Source: DASZOC01 sp035550975 (GTDB lineage: Bacteria; Actinomycetota; CADDZG01; WHSQ01). Taken from it: DNA of 64,000 nucleotides. Below the pieces are notes generated by a model that was not told the DNA's origin, searched no databases, and saw nothing but the letters and a program-made list of their open reading frames with translations. Location of the stretch: the NCBI GenBank assembly GCA_035550975.1, contig DASZOC010000066.1, positions 1 to 64,000 of the forward strand. The letters run 5' to 3'. Each line of letters opens with the position of its first letter. The stretch's first letter is position 1. Shown here piece by piece: positions 23,818 to 35,086 of the stretch. The translations under genes were made by a program, and so were the position numbers.

Positions 23818-24444
23818 ATGAAGAAGCTGATCACCATGCTGGCGGTCCTTTCCGTCGTCGCCGCGCTCCAACCGGCGCACGCGGCGAAGAAGCCCAAAGC
23901 TGCCAAGACGACGCTCTACATGCATGGCGTTCATCAGCTCGGTGAAGTCGACGGGATCGACTGGCTCGCGAACGGTGCGCCGCCCATGCAGATGACTACT
24001 GCCGAGCCCGACGCGCAGGAGGCTAAGTCGATGGCCACCGGTAACCCGGCCCTGAACAAGTCGTGCACAGGGTTGCCTCTCGGGTTCCCGACCTGGGAAG
24101 CAACAGGGCTGTCCGGCACCGTCGTCGGTGACGCGAAGCTCAAGTTGCACTTCGTATCTCCTCCGACACGCGTCACCGCGCGGCTATGGATAGACACACC
24201 TTTGTTCAGTTGCAACGATGCGTACGTTCTGCCGACTTCGGAGGTCGTCGTCGACGTGCCTCCGGGTCACAACGAAGTCGAGATCGTCTTCCCGAAGCTC
24301 AAGCACAAGGCGACGTTCAACATGATCGTCGAGATCCTCGGTTCGGGAAGCGGCCAGGCGGGGCGTCTGTTCTACGACAGCACCGACATGGCGTCCGCCT
24401 TGACCTTCACTTGCATCCCGAAGTCGGGAAAGGACTGCATCTAG
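23818..24444 (+). CDS. secreted protein, family B member 2
   Basis: 208 residues, paralogue of the preceding gene. A signal peptide (about 1-22, ending PAHA) leads to AKKPKAAKTTLYMHGVHQLGE, matching KKKAKPVTTTLYLHGPTRVGE. Shared positions include the NKSCTGLPLGFPTWEA / NETCAGNNLFPVWTG segment and the final KCTP / TCIPKSGKDC cysteines. A VDVPPGHNEVEI / VALPPGTGTVEA motif lies before the last strands. ATG 23818 has GGGAG 8 nt upstream. Function unknown. Confidence 0.75.
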   Translation: MKKLITMLAVLSVVAALQPAHAAKKPKAAKTTLYMHGVHQLGEVDGIDWLANGAPPMQMTTAEPDAQEAKSMATGNPALNKSCTGLPLGFPTWEATGLSGTVVGDAKLKLHFVSPPTRVTARLWIDTPLFSCNDAYVLPTSEVVVDVPPGHNEVEIVFPKLKHKATFNMIVEILGSGSGQAGRLFYDSTDMASALTFTCIPKSGKDCI

Positions 24445-24459
24445 TTCCGAATCAACGCG

Positions 24460-24494
24460 AAGAGGCCGGGCTAAGACGCCCGGCCTCTTTTTCG
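24460..24494. terminator. bidirectional terminator between family B member 2 and sod
   Basis: Perfect 12-bp stem AAGAGGCCGGGC / GCCCGGCCTCTT with a 6-nt loop, flanked by a T-run on the + side (TTTTTC). It serves the secreted gene and may also stop the convergent superoxide dismutase transcript. Confidence 0.85.
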
Positions 24495-24510
24495 TTGACG
24501 GTCTGAGTAG

Positions 24511-25125
24511 CTAGGCCACCTGTCCAAAACGGTCGTTGACCGCGTCCCAGTTGACGACGTTCCACCATGCTTCGATGTAGTCGGGCCTCTTGTTCTGGTA
24601 CTTCAAGTAGTACGCGTGCTCCCACACGTCGAGCCCGAGCAGAGGAAGGTGCCCGTCCATCAGCGGTGAGTCCTGGTTCGGACAGCCGATGACGTCGAGG
24701 TTGCCGCTCTTCGAGACGAGCCACGCCCAGCCCGAACCGAAGTGGTTCGTCGCGGTCGTGTTGAACTTCTCCTGGAACTCTTTGAAAGAGCCGAACGACG
24801 CCTCGATCGCCGAGGCGATCTCGCCGCTCGGGTCACCGCCTCCGTCGGCGGACATGATCTGCCAGAAGATGCTGTGGTTCGAGTGCCCGCCGCCGTGGTT
24901 GCGGACCATCTTCCTGGTGGTCTCGTCACCCACCTCGCCGATGTTGCGAAGGAGGTCGTCGACGTCGGGGTACTTCTCGTCGAGCCCCGAACCTTCGATC
25001 GCCGCGTTCAGCTTGTCCACATAGGTGTTGTGGTGCTTGGAATGGTGGATCTCCATCGTTTGCGTATCGATGTGTGGTTCGAGGGCCGAGTAGTCGTACG
25101 GGAGGTCTGGGAGCGAATACGGCAT
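24511..25125 (-). CDS. superoxide dismutase, Mn/Fe family
   Basis: 204 residues, cytosolic (no signal peptide). Metal ligands are His in EIHHSKHHNTYVD, His in GHSNHSIFWQIM, and Asp and His in LGLDVWEHAYYLKY. The Gln in GCPNQDSPLMDG is in the position typical of Mn-type enzymes. AAAGGAGAG lies just upstream of the ATG. It is a single gene with no operon partner. The iron-sulfur genes in the same window are the main cellular targets it would protect. Confidence 0.95.
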   Translation of the reverse strand: MPYSLPDLPYDYSALEPHIDTQTMEIHHSKHHNTYVDKLNAAIEGSGLDEKYPDVDDLLRNIGEVGDETTRKMVRNHGGGHSNHSIFWQIMSADGGGDPSGEIASAIEASFGSFKEFQEKFNTTATNHFGSGWAWLVSKSGNLDVIGCPNQDSPLMDGHLPLLGLDVWEHAYYLKYQNKRPDYIEAWWNVVNWDAVNDRFGQVA

Positions 25126-25231
25126 CTGCTCTCCTTTCGTTAGATCGCGGTTGCTCTCCCGAGCCTACCCATCAGAAAGCTACGTAGATCCAGCCCGGGA
25201 ACCACGGCGAGCGACGTTACGCTGATGTCAC

Positions 25232-25304
25232 GGGCGGTTAGCTCAGCTGGAAGAGCATTCGGTTTACACCCGAAAGGTCGGCGGTTCGAGCCCGTCACCG
25301 CCCA
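25232..25304 (+). tRNA. tRNA-Val (anticodon TAC)
   Basis: 73-nt cloverleaf. The acceptor stem GGGCGGT / ACCGCCC (25232-25238 with 25297-25303) pairs fully. The D arm has GCTCAGCTGG-type sequence, the anticodon stem TTCGG / CCGAA encloses TTTACAC with TAC at 25265-25267, and the T arm has GGTTCGAGCC. The discriminator base is A and the CCA end is not encoded. It lies between sod (divergent) and typA. Confidence 0.97.
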
Positions 25305-25373
25305 CGACGTCCGCCCGAGCGACGCCAACGCTGCCCCTACACTCGAACGACCCCCGATGGAGGAGATCCAGAG

Positions 25374-27200
<1,827 letters not shown>

Positions 27201-27201
27201 C

Positions 27202-27232
27202 GGGGAGGAGACGCCCCCTGCAGCGGCGAACC
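27202..27232 (+). promoter_or_regulatory. bipartite promoter-like motif, first LVIVD gene
   Basis: GGGGAGGAGA (27202-27211), 15-nt spacer, CGAACC (27227-27232), 33 nt before GTG 27266. The upstream box begins 2 nt after the typA stop and lies in a GGGG-AGGAGACG-CCCC hairpin (27202-27217). Confidence 0.55.
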
Positions 27233-27265
27233 TCCCGGTTAGACAAACTAGTTTCCGGAGGTCCC

Positions 27266-28393
27266 GTGAAGAAGAAGCTCTTCGCCCTGCTCGCCGCGTG
27301 TCTCGTCGCGATCGCCGTGCCCTCTGCCGGCGCAGGCCCCTCCGCCGGGGGCTACAGCTCGGACAACGTCGAGTGGGTCAAATACGTGCCCTTCGACGTC
27401 GGAACCGCGTCCGGCGCCCAGATCATCGGAAAGCATCTCTACGTCACGTCGTGGCGCAACTTCACCATCTATGACATCTCCGACCCGCTGAACCCGGAGC
27501 TGTTGTCCGATACGCCGTTCGGGTTCAAGTTCGAGAACGAAGACGTGGACTCCAACGGCGAGATCCTGATCTTCTCCGAGACCGCTCCTCGCTCGGCCCT
27601 CCACATCTGGGATGTCGAGGACAAGACGAACCCGGTCCAGATAGCCGAGCTCGCGGGTGCCGGCCAGCACACCATGAGCTGCCTCTACGACTGTAAGTGG
27701 CTCTACGGGTCCGACGGCTACATCATCGACCTGCGCAACCCGACGAAGCCCAAGAAGCTCGGCAACATGTGGACCGACGGCCTCACGATCTCGAGCCCGC
27801 ACGACGTGAACGAGGTCGCGCCGGGACGCGTGCTGACCGCGAGTGACCCGCTGGTCCTTCTCGACACGACGAACCCTGCGAAGCCGAAGGCGATCGGGAC
27901 CTCCGAGCCGAACGGCGAGTTCATCCACACCAGCAAGTGGCCCCGCGGGGCCAAGGACCGCTGGGCGCTGAGCACCGGTGAGACGTGGATCGCCGGTCTG
28001 GACTCACGCTGCGACCAGACCAGCGGAGGTTTCAGCACCTGGGACACGGCCGGATGGCAGAAGAAGAAAGCGTTCAAGAAGGTCGACACCTTCCGTCCGC
28101 CGTCGGGGACAGCGACCAACGGATACCTTCCTGCAGGGACGACGTTCGGGTGTTCGACGCACTGGTTCGAACATCACCCGACGTTCAATAACGGCGGCAT
28201 CGTCGCGGTCACGTTCTTCAACAGCGGGACCCATTTCATGCGGGTGGACAAGAAGGGCAAGATCTCCGACGAAGGTTGGTTCATCCCGCACGCAGGCAGC
28301 TCCGCTGCAGTCGAGTGGGTGACCGACCGCATCGTCTATGCGATCGACCTCCAGAAGGGCTTCGACGTCCTCCGTTACACCGGCAAGCTCTAG
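27266..28393 (+). CDS. secreted LVIVD-repeat (beta-propeller) protein, paralogue 1
   Basis: 375 residues. A signal peptide (MKKKLFALLAACLVAIAVPS) is followed by GPSAGGYSSDNVEWVKYVPFD. Repeated short units of the LVIVD type are visible, such as HLYVTSWRNFTIYDISDPLNPEL and ALHIWDVEDKTNPVQIAEL, typical of a propeller-like extracellular fold. The C-terminus ends VYAIDLQKGFDVLRYTGKL, as in the two other LVIVD genes in the window. GTG 27266 has CCGGAGG 4-5 nt upstream. Enzymatic activity is unknown. It converges on the LOG gene with a 4-nt overlap. Confidence 0.85.
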   Translation: MKKKLFALLAACLVAIAVPSAGAGPSAGGYSSDNVEWVKYVPFDVGTASGAQIIGKHLYVTSWRNFTIYDISDPLNPELLSDTPFGFKFENEDVDSNGEILIFSETAPRSALHIWDVEDKTNPVQIAELAGAGQHTMSCLYDCKWLYGSDGYIIDLRNPTKPKKLGNMWTDGLTISSPHDVNEVAPGRVLTASDPLVLLDTTNPAKPKAIGTSEPNGEFIHTSKWPRGAKDRWALSTGETWIAGLDSRCDQTSGGFSTWDTAGWQKKKAFKKVDTFRPPSGTATNGYLPAGTTFGCSTHWFEHHPTFNNGGIVAVTFFNSGTHFMRVDKKGKISDEGWFIPHAGSSAAVEWVTDRIVYAIDLQKGFDVLRYTGKL

Positions 28394-29466
28394 AGCTCCG
28401 CGGGGTCGCCTTTGTCGGCGACGGGCGTCTGCGGGGCCGGTCCGAGCTCGTTCAATCGGTCGATCAGACGGCGCAGACGACCGATGTGGTAGCGGTCGAA
28501 AGCCAGCGCGATGCGGGGCAGATCCGGGACGTCTTCGTCGCGTACCTCCGCGGCGGTCGCGTCGGTCGGCGTGATCGGCTTGTTCAGGATGTCCGCGAAC
28601 TCCTCCGACAGCATCCGCAGGGTGTCGTCGTCGGGCATGTGGTTCAGCCGCAAGACGAGCTTGTTGCCGACCATGCGTTGCGAGTGGAAGACGCGGTAGA
28701 AGCTCTCGATCTCGTCCACGGCCCGGTCGACGTCGTCCACCGTCCGATACAGCATCAGGTCGTCTTCATTGATGTAGCCGCGCGACAACAGCTCCGATCG
28801 CAGGAACGCGTCGAAGGCCTTCCAGTAGGTCCCGCCCGGGGGGTCGAGGAGCACGATCGGATGTAGGTCGGTCTTGCCCGTTTGTACCAGGGTCAGCAGC
28901 TCGAACGCCTCGTCCATGGTCCCGAACCCGCCGGGGACGAGGACGAAAGCGTCGGCTTCCTTCATGAACGTCAGCTTGCGCGTGAAGAAGTACTTGAAGT
29001 TGATCAGTTTCGAGTCGTTCGCGATCACCGGGTTCGGTTTCGCCTCGAACGGCAGTCTGATGTTCACCCCGAAGGAGAGCTTGTCGCCGGCTCCTTCGTG
29101 TCCCGCCTCCATGATCCCCGGGCCAGCGCCGGTGATCACCATCCACTTTCGCGCGGCCATCTCCCTGGAGAAGTCGCGTGCCACCGCGTAAGCAGGATCA
29201 CCTTTCTCCGTGCGTGCCGACCCGAAGATCGTGACCTTGCGTATCCCTTTGTAGGGCGCGAACACCCGGAACGCGTGTCGCATCTCTTTGAGAGCCGTGT
29301 TGACGATCTTGCGGTCGAGGCGGCTGACTTGCTCGCGGCTGAGCTTCAGCGCGGTGACGACGATCTCGCGGGCAAGCTCCGCGTCCGGCTCCGGCAGGTC
29401 GTCGATGTAGCCCCCGAGTAACGCATCCAGCTCGGGAGGAGGGATAGCTCGCTCTGGTCTGCTCAT
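28390..29466 (-). CDS. LOG family nucleotide-binding protein
   Basis: 358 residues. The Rossmann-like LOG/lysine-decarboxylase-like fold shows VTIFGSARTEKGDPAY, VITGAGPGIMEAGHEGAG and the hallmark LVPGGFGTMDEAFELLTL. Family members hydrolyse nucleotide 5'-monophosphates; plant LOGs release cytokinins. It is longer than minimal LOG proteins, with an N-terminal helical part (about 1-80) and a C-terminal extension (after about 250). The start at 29466 (MSRPERAIPPPE) avoids an Arg-rich upstream extension. Confidence 0.85.
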   Translation of the reverse strand: MSRPERAIPPPELDALLGGYIDDLPEPDAELAREIVVTALKLSREQVSRLDRKIVNTALKEMRHAFRVFAPYKGIRKVTIFGSARTEKGDPAYAVARDFSREMAARKWMVITGAGPGIMEAGHEGAGDKLSFGVNIRLPFEAKPNPVIANDSKLINFKYFFTRKLTFMKEADAFVLVPGGFGTMDEAFELLTLVQTGKTDLHPIVLLDPPGGTYWKAFDAFLRSELLSRGYINEDDLMLYRTVDDVDRAVDEIESFYRVFHSQRMVGNKLVLRLNHMPDDDTLRMLSEEFADILNKPITPTDATAAEVRDEDVPDLPRIALAFDRYHIGRLRRLIDRLNELGPAPQTPVADKGDPAEL

Positions 29467-29556
29467 CGATTTCAGGTTAGCCCCGCTCCTCCCGCTCCGG
29501 CGCCTGCGCCGCAAGACGGACGCGCCGGACGCAGTAGTTGCAAAAACGGCGGTCGC

Positions 29557-29585
29557 GGCAGGAGCCTCGCCGGAGAACGAGAATC
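29557..29585 (+). promoter_or_regulatory. bipartite promoter-like motif, S15 peptidase gene
   Basis: GGCAGGAGC (29557-29565), 14-nt spacer, AGAATC (29580-29585), 7 nt before ATG 29593. As at the subtilase gene, a -10 here would give an almost leaderless mRNA, and no Shine-Dalgarno is present. Confidence 0.5.
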
Positions 29586-29592
29586 ATCCGTT

Positions 29593-31458
29593 ATGTCCTT
29601 TTTCCGCGCCGTCATCGCAGGAATCCTGTTGGCGACGCTTGCTCCCTTGCCGGCGCACGCGCGTTCGGCTCCCGACCGCGGCCGCGCGTTCCAGCCGCGG
29701 CCCCGTTCGCAGCCGCTGTACGGGACGAAAGCTCCCGAGGAAGATCCGGAGACCCAGGAGCATTACGTCGAGGCTCACGACGGCACCGACATATTCGTCG
29801 AGACCTGGCTCCCGACGGCGAAAGACGGGAACCGACCGCCGTCGCGCATCCCGACCGTGCTCGTCATGACTCCTTACATGGCGATCTACGGGCCCCTGAA
29901 CACCGAGGAGACGTGGATCGGCTACATGACGGCGCGCGGCTACGCGGTGTCCTACGCGCACGTGCGCGGGACCGGCCGCTCCGGCGGTTGCCTCGAGCAG
30001 ACCTCCACCAGCCAGATCAAAGACGGCGCGAGGGTCGTCGAGTACCTGGGCCGGGACGCTCCGTGGAGCAACGGCCGGGTCGGCATGTACGGCGCTTCTT
30101 ACGACGCAGAGACGCAGATCTCGACGGCCGGGCTTGGAGGACGCGCCAGGATCAAGTACCTCAAAGCGATCATCCCCACCGCGAGCGTCGGTTCGCAGTA
30201 CGACTGGAACTACATGGACGGCGTTCCGTGGGACGGACAGCCGGCTTCCGGTAACTCCGCCTACCTGGCGATCAGCGCGTTGCCCGAGCAGCGGCCCAAC
30301 CCGCAGCACTACCCCGAGAAGGCGGAGTGTCAGGACGAAGTCATGCTGGAGTCCGCGAACCAGAACGGCGACTACACCGAGTACTGGCAGCAGCGCGAGT
30401 ACCGCCCCGGCGCCCGGAGGGTGGAGGCGGCGACGCTCATGGTGCACGGATTGCGCGATTTCAACGTGCAGCCGATCACCCTCGCCGGCTTCTTCGACCG
30501 GCTCTCCAACGGCACGCCGCACAAAGGGCTGTTCGGCGTGTGGAACCACGCGTTCCCCGACAGCCACTCCTCAGTGGAGCCGGACTGGCAACGCGCCGAC
30601 TGGAACGACATGGTGATCGCATGGTTCGATCGCTACCTCAAAGGATTGAAGACCGGTGTCCAATCGTGGCCCGACGTGCAGGTTCAGACGTCGCGGGGGC
30701 AATGGTGGTCGGTAGACGAATTCCCCACCACCGGCGGGCGGCTCGGCCAGCTTGCGCTCGGCCAGAACGGGACCCTCGGTAAGAGGCGCCCAAGGGGAAA
30801 GACGACGTATCAGGAGCAGCTCGCCGTCGGGGAACCGGAAGCGGGTCAAGACGCCGTGTTCGAGACGCCGAAGCTCGACGACACCTTGCACGTGACGGGC
30901 CAGCCCATGCTCGACCTGTGGCTGACGACGGACAAGCCCGACGGTCACGTAGCCGCGAAGCTCGAAGTCATCGGACGCGGTGGCGAGCCGCTGGTCCACG
31001 AGGGGAGTTACCGGGCTCGGCATGCGACGTATGGCGCTCGGTCGTTGCAACACATCAAGCCGATGCCGCGAGGCTGGTTCGAGCAAGAGGTCGGTGAAGA
31101 GATCGCGACCGACGAGGCCGTCAATGTCGTCGTGCGGTTCTTGCCTACCGACCTTCACGTCCCTCGCGGCGGACGCCTGCGTCTCACGATCTCCGGGTCG
31201 GTCGCGTACCAGAAAGGCGATTCGGCGCCGTCCGGCAGCGCCTCGAACATCACGCTGCTACACAACTGCAACTACGCGAGCACCTTGCGCTTCCGCATGC
31301 CGGACAAGTCCGCGCGCCTGCTCAACGTGCGAGAGATCGACGAGCCTGCAGGGACCGCGTTGAGGTCCACCCCCGGACGCACCGCCGCGCGGACCGGCGG
31401 CGGTCTTGCGTCGGCCCCGGTCTGCGGGCGGGGGCCGCGGGCTCTTCCTTTCCTCTAG
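29593..31458 (+). CDS. secreted X-Pro dipeptidyl-peptidase / CocE-like serine hydrolase (S15)
   Basis: 621 residues. A signal peptide (about 1-23, ending PAHA) is followed by an alpha/beta-hydrolase domain with nucleophile Ser in GRVGMYGASYDAETQ, the HVRGTGRSGG oxyanion segment and HDGTDIFVETWLP at its start. The catalytic His is probably in GVWNHAFPDSHS. The C-terminal jelly-roll (about 430-590) is typical of S15/CocE enzymes. Likely an extracellular peptidase or esterase. The long C-terminal tail after about 590 is Arg/Thr-rich and not conserved in the family. Confidence 0.85.
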   Translation: MSFFRAVIAGILLATLAPLPAHARSAPDRGRAFQPRPRSQPLYGTKAPEEDPETQEHYVEAHDGTDIFVETWLPTAKDGNRPPSRIPTVLVMTPYMAIYGPLNTEETWIGYMTARGYAVSYAHVRGTGRSGGCLEQTSTSQIKDGARVVEYLGRDAPWSNGRVGMYGASYDAETQISTAGLGGRARIKYLKAIIPTASVGSQYDWNYMDGVPWDGQPASGNSAYLAISALPEQRPNPQHYPEKAECQDEVMLESANQNGDYTEYWQQREYRPGARRVEAATLMVHGLRDFNVQPITLAGFFDRLSNGTPHKGLFGVWNHAFPDSHSSVEPDWQRADWNDMVIAWFDRYLKGLKTGVQSWPDVQVQTSRGQWWSVDEFPTTGGRLGQLALGQNGTLGKRRPRGKTTYQEQLAVGEPEAGQDAVFETPKLDDTLHVTGQPMLDLWLTTDKPDGHVAAKLEVIGRGGEPLVHEGSYRARHATYGARSLQHIKPMPRGWFEQEVGEEIATDEAVNVVVRFLPTDLHVPRGGRLRLTISGSVAYQKGDSAPSGSASNITLLHNCNYASTLRFRMPDKSARLLNVREIDEPAGTALRSTPGRTAARTGGGLASAPVCGRGPRALPFL

Positions 31459-31476
31459 CCGGAGTACTGCGAGCAG

Positions 31477-32817
31477 TCAGAGGCGCCGCTCGATGAATGC
31501 CTCGAGCTGCCTGAGCGTGCGGACCTCGAACATCCCGTCGACGACGGCCGCATACTCGGACGCAGCGGAGTCGCCGGTATCCCAGTCGTAGACCGGTTCC
31601 GGGTTCAGCCAGTAGGTCCGATGCGCGTTTGAGGCGAGTTCCCGCAGGATCTCCCCGCGCCGCGCTCTGTAGTTGGTTCGTGCGTCGCCGAGGATCAACA
31701 GCGTCGTCTTCGGCCCGATGTCGCGTCCGTACGTCCCTGCGAAACGCTCGAACACGCTGCCATAGTCGGAATGGCCGTCGTCCGAGACAACGTCGGCCTC
31801 GTTGTTCATCCGGTCGACCGCGGTGAGGAAATCTTCGTGCTCGAAAAAGCGGGTCACTTCGTCGATCGTGTCGACGAACGCGAACGATCGCACGCGCGCG
31901 AACTGCGCGGAGAGCGCGTGCGTGAGCATCAAGGCAAACCGTGCGAAGCGTGCGACGGAGCTCGAGACGTCGCAGAGGAGCACGATGTCCGGCCGGTGGG
32001 GAACGCGATGCTTGAGACTCGTGTCGAACGGCACGCCACCCGTTGTCAACGACCGCCGTACGGTGCGACGGACGTCCAGACGTCCCCGCTGCGCGCGGCG
32101 CCGCTTCAGGGCAACGCGCGTCGCGAGGCGCCGCGCCAGCGGACGGACCGCTCGACGGAGCTCCGCGATATCGGCCGTCGCGCTCAGGAAGTTGACGTCT
32201 TCCGGCAGGGGTGCAACCGCATAGGACGCCACGGCTCGCGGCCCCCGCTGCTGCGCAGCCCGGCGGCGGGTGTCCGCCAGGACCATGTCCTTGAAGTAGC
32301 GCACGCGGCGTTCGAGCTCGTCGCGTGCCAGCTGCGCGTCGAAGTCGCGCGGCTCTGTCGCGCCGACCTCTGCGAGGAGTCGTTGCAGGAGCACGTTCGG
32401 CTCCAGCTTGCGCAGAACCTCGTAATTCGAGAACCACTCGCGCGACCCGCCGCTCTGCAAGTGGCCGAAGCGGTCGACCGCACGACGCGCGACGTCCCTC
32501 AGAGCACCCGCGTTCCCCGACCGCAATGCGTCGACGAGCTCTTCGATCATCTCGTGGTCGGTCTGCATCTGCGGCTCCTCGTCCCGCGCCACCGGCAAGC
32601 GGCCCTCGGAGCTGAAGTGGAGGTCGAAGAGCGTGTCGAACGCAGGACGTTGCAGCTGATCCTTGACGAGTGTGGCCGCGAGCGCGGCGTGCAACTCGTC
32701 GCGCCGGATGACGTCGACCCGTTCCAGCGCTCGCAACGCGTCCAGTCCTTCGCTGATCGCAACGGGAATGCCAGCCTCGCGCAGCGCCGCGTTGAACTCC
32801 AGGAGCCGCGCGAGCAT
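31477..32817 (-). CDS. VWA domain protein, CoxE-like
   Basis: 446 residues. The C-terminal half (from about 240) is a von Willebrand A domain of the CoxE group, with MIDAS-like LLCDVSSSVARFARFAL and later TTLLILGDARTNYR. The N-terminal half is Arg-rich and helical. The ATG directly follows the MoxR stop, so the two are translated together. MoxR/CoxE pairs assemble or metallate partner enzymes. No CO-dehydrogenase subunits are near, so the client is unknown. Confidence 0.85.
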   Translation of the reverse strand: MLARLLEFNAALREAGIPVAISEGLDALRALERVDVIRRDELHAALAATLVKDQLQRPAFDTLFDLHFSSEGRLPVARDEEPQMQTDHEMIEELVDALRSGNAGALRDVARRAVDRFGHLQSGGSREWFSNYEVLRKLEPNVLLQRLLAEVGATEPRDFDAQLARDELERRVRYFKDMVLADTRRRAAQQRGPRAVASYAVAPLPEDVNFLSATADIAELRRAVRPLARRLATRVALKRRRAQRGRLDVRRTVRRSLTTGGVPFDTSLKHRVPHRPDIVLLCDVSSSVARFARFALMLTHALSAQFARVRSFAFVDTIDEVTRFFEHEDFLTAVDRMNNEADVVSDDGHSDYGSVFERFAGTYGRDIGPKTTLLILGDARTNYRARRGEILRELASNAHRTYWLNPEPVYDWDTGDSAASEYAAVVDGMFEVRTLRQLEAFIERRL

Positions 32818-33693
32818 CTAGCCGGTTCCGGGCGTCAGCTTCAGATGGTTCTCGGCCTTGGCGAGGTCGCTCTGGAACTTCAACAGCACGGGCAGCGTGC
32901 GTTGCAAGGTCGCGTTGTCGAGCGAGTCGATGTTCAGATGGAGCAGCGTGTTCGCCCAGTCGAGCGTCTCCGCGATGGAGGGAGCTTTCTTCAGCTCCAG
33001 CTCGCGGATACTCGCGACGATCCGGACGACCTGCTCGGCCAACGTGTCCGGGAGCCGGGGGATGCGCGCTAGGACGATCTGCTTCTCGCGTTCGACCGGC
33101 GGGTAGTCCAAGAACAGATACAGGCAGCGACGTTTCAACGCCTCCGACAGCTCACGCTCGTTGTTCGACGTCAGGACGACCAATGGTTTGACCCGCGCCG
33201 TCACCGTTCCCATCTCCGGGATCGTGATCTGCCACTCCGAGAGCACCTCGAGCAACAGCGCCTCCGCCTCGAAGTCGAGCTTGTCGACCTCGTCGATGAG
33301 CAACACGACGGGTGTCTCCGACCGGATCGCGCGCAGCACGGGCCGTTCGAGGAGGAACTCTTCGCTGAAGATGTCGTCGGTGACCTCGTCCCACGACGTC
33401 TCTCCGCCTGTCTGGATCCGCAGCAGTTGCTTCTTGTAGTTCCACTCGTAGAGCGCCTTCGACTCGTCCACCCCCTCGTAACACTGCAACCGCACGAGGT
33501 CCCATCCCAGCGCGTCTCCGGTGGCCTTCGCCAGCTCGGTCTTGCCGACCCCGGCCGGTCCTTCGACGAGCAACGGCTTGTCGAGGTGTTGCGCGAGATG
33601 GACCACCGTGGCTATGGCCTCGTCGGCGAGATAACCGGCCGCCGCGAGCTTCGTCGCGACGTCCTCGATACCAGCGAACGCGGGTCGATGCAT
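32818..33693 (-). CDS. MoxR-family AAA+ ATPase
   Basis: 291 residues. Walker A is VEGPAGVGKTELAKATG, Walker B is VVLLIDEVDKLDFEAEALLLEVL, and sensor 1 is LVVLTSNNERELSEALKRR with an arginine finger nearby. It resembles CoxD/MoxR chaperone ATPases. It forms an operon with the VWA protein immediately downstream and probably remodels a metalloenzyme partner with it. The start is ATG 33693. Confidence 0.92.
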   Translation of the reverse strand: MHRPAFAGIEDVATKLAAAGYLADEAIATVVHLAQHLDKPLLVEGPAGVGKTELAKATGDALGWDLVRLQCYEGVDESKALYEWNYKKQLLRIQTGGETSWDEVTDDIFSEEFLLERPVLRAIRSETPVVLLIDEVDKLDFEAEALLLEVLSEWQITIPEMGTVTARVKPLVVLTSNNERELSEALKRRCLYLFLDYPPVEREKQIVLARIPRLPDTLAEQVVRIVASIRELELKKAPSIAETLDWANTLLHLNIDSLDNATLQRTLPVLLKFQSDLAKAENHLKLTPGTG

Positions 33694-33759
33694 GCTCTCG
33701 ATCCTAGGTTCCTCTACCGGTGTGGCTCTACGGGCCGCACGTGCTCTAGCGGCACCCGC

Positions 33760-34965
<1,206 letters not shown>

Positions 34966-35086
34966 CCTTGCCTCCTACGGGTCATCCGTCGGCCGTCGTC
35001 TAGCCTTACTCGTGCCGGACCCGTGGTCCGAGCGGACCCTAGCCGGGACGGGGAACATTTCTAGAGGCCGGCCGGAGAGGATGTAG

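Noticed and set aside
27202..27265. Possible c-di-AMP (ydaO-type) riboswitch before LVIVD genes
   Set aside because: The leader segments are only about 25-65 nt, too short for that class, and the conserved ydaO blocks are absent.
31322..32437. 371-codon minus-strand frame overlapping the VWA gene
   Set aside because: Out-of-frame shadow of the CoxE-like gene with extreme Arg/Ala content.
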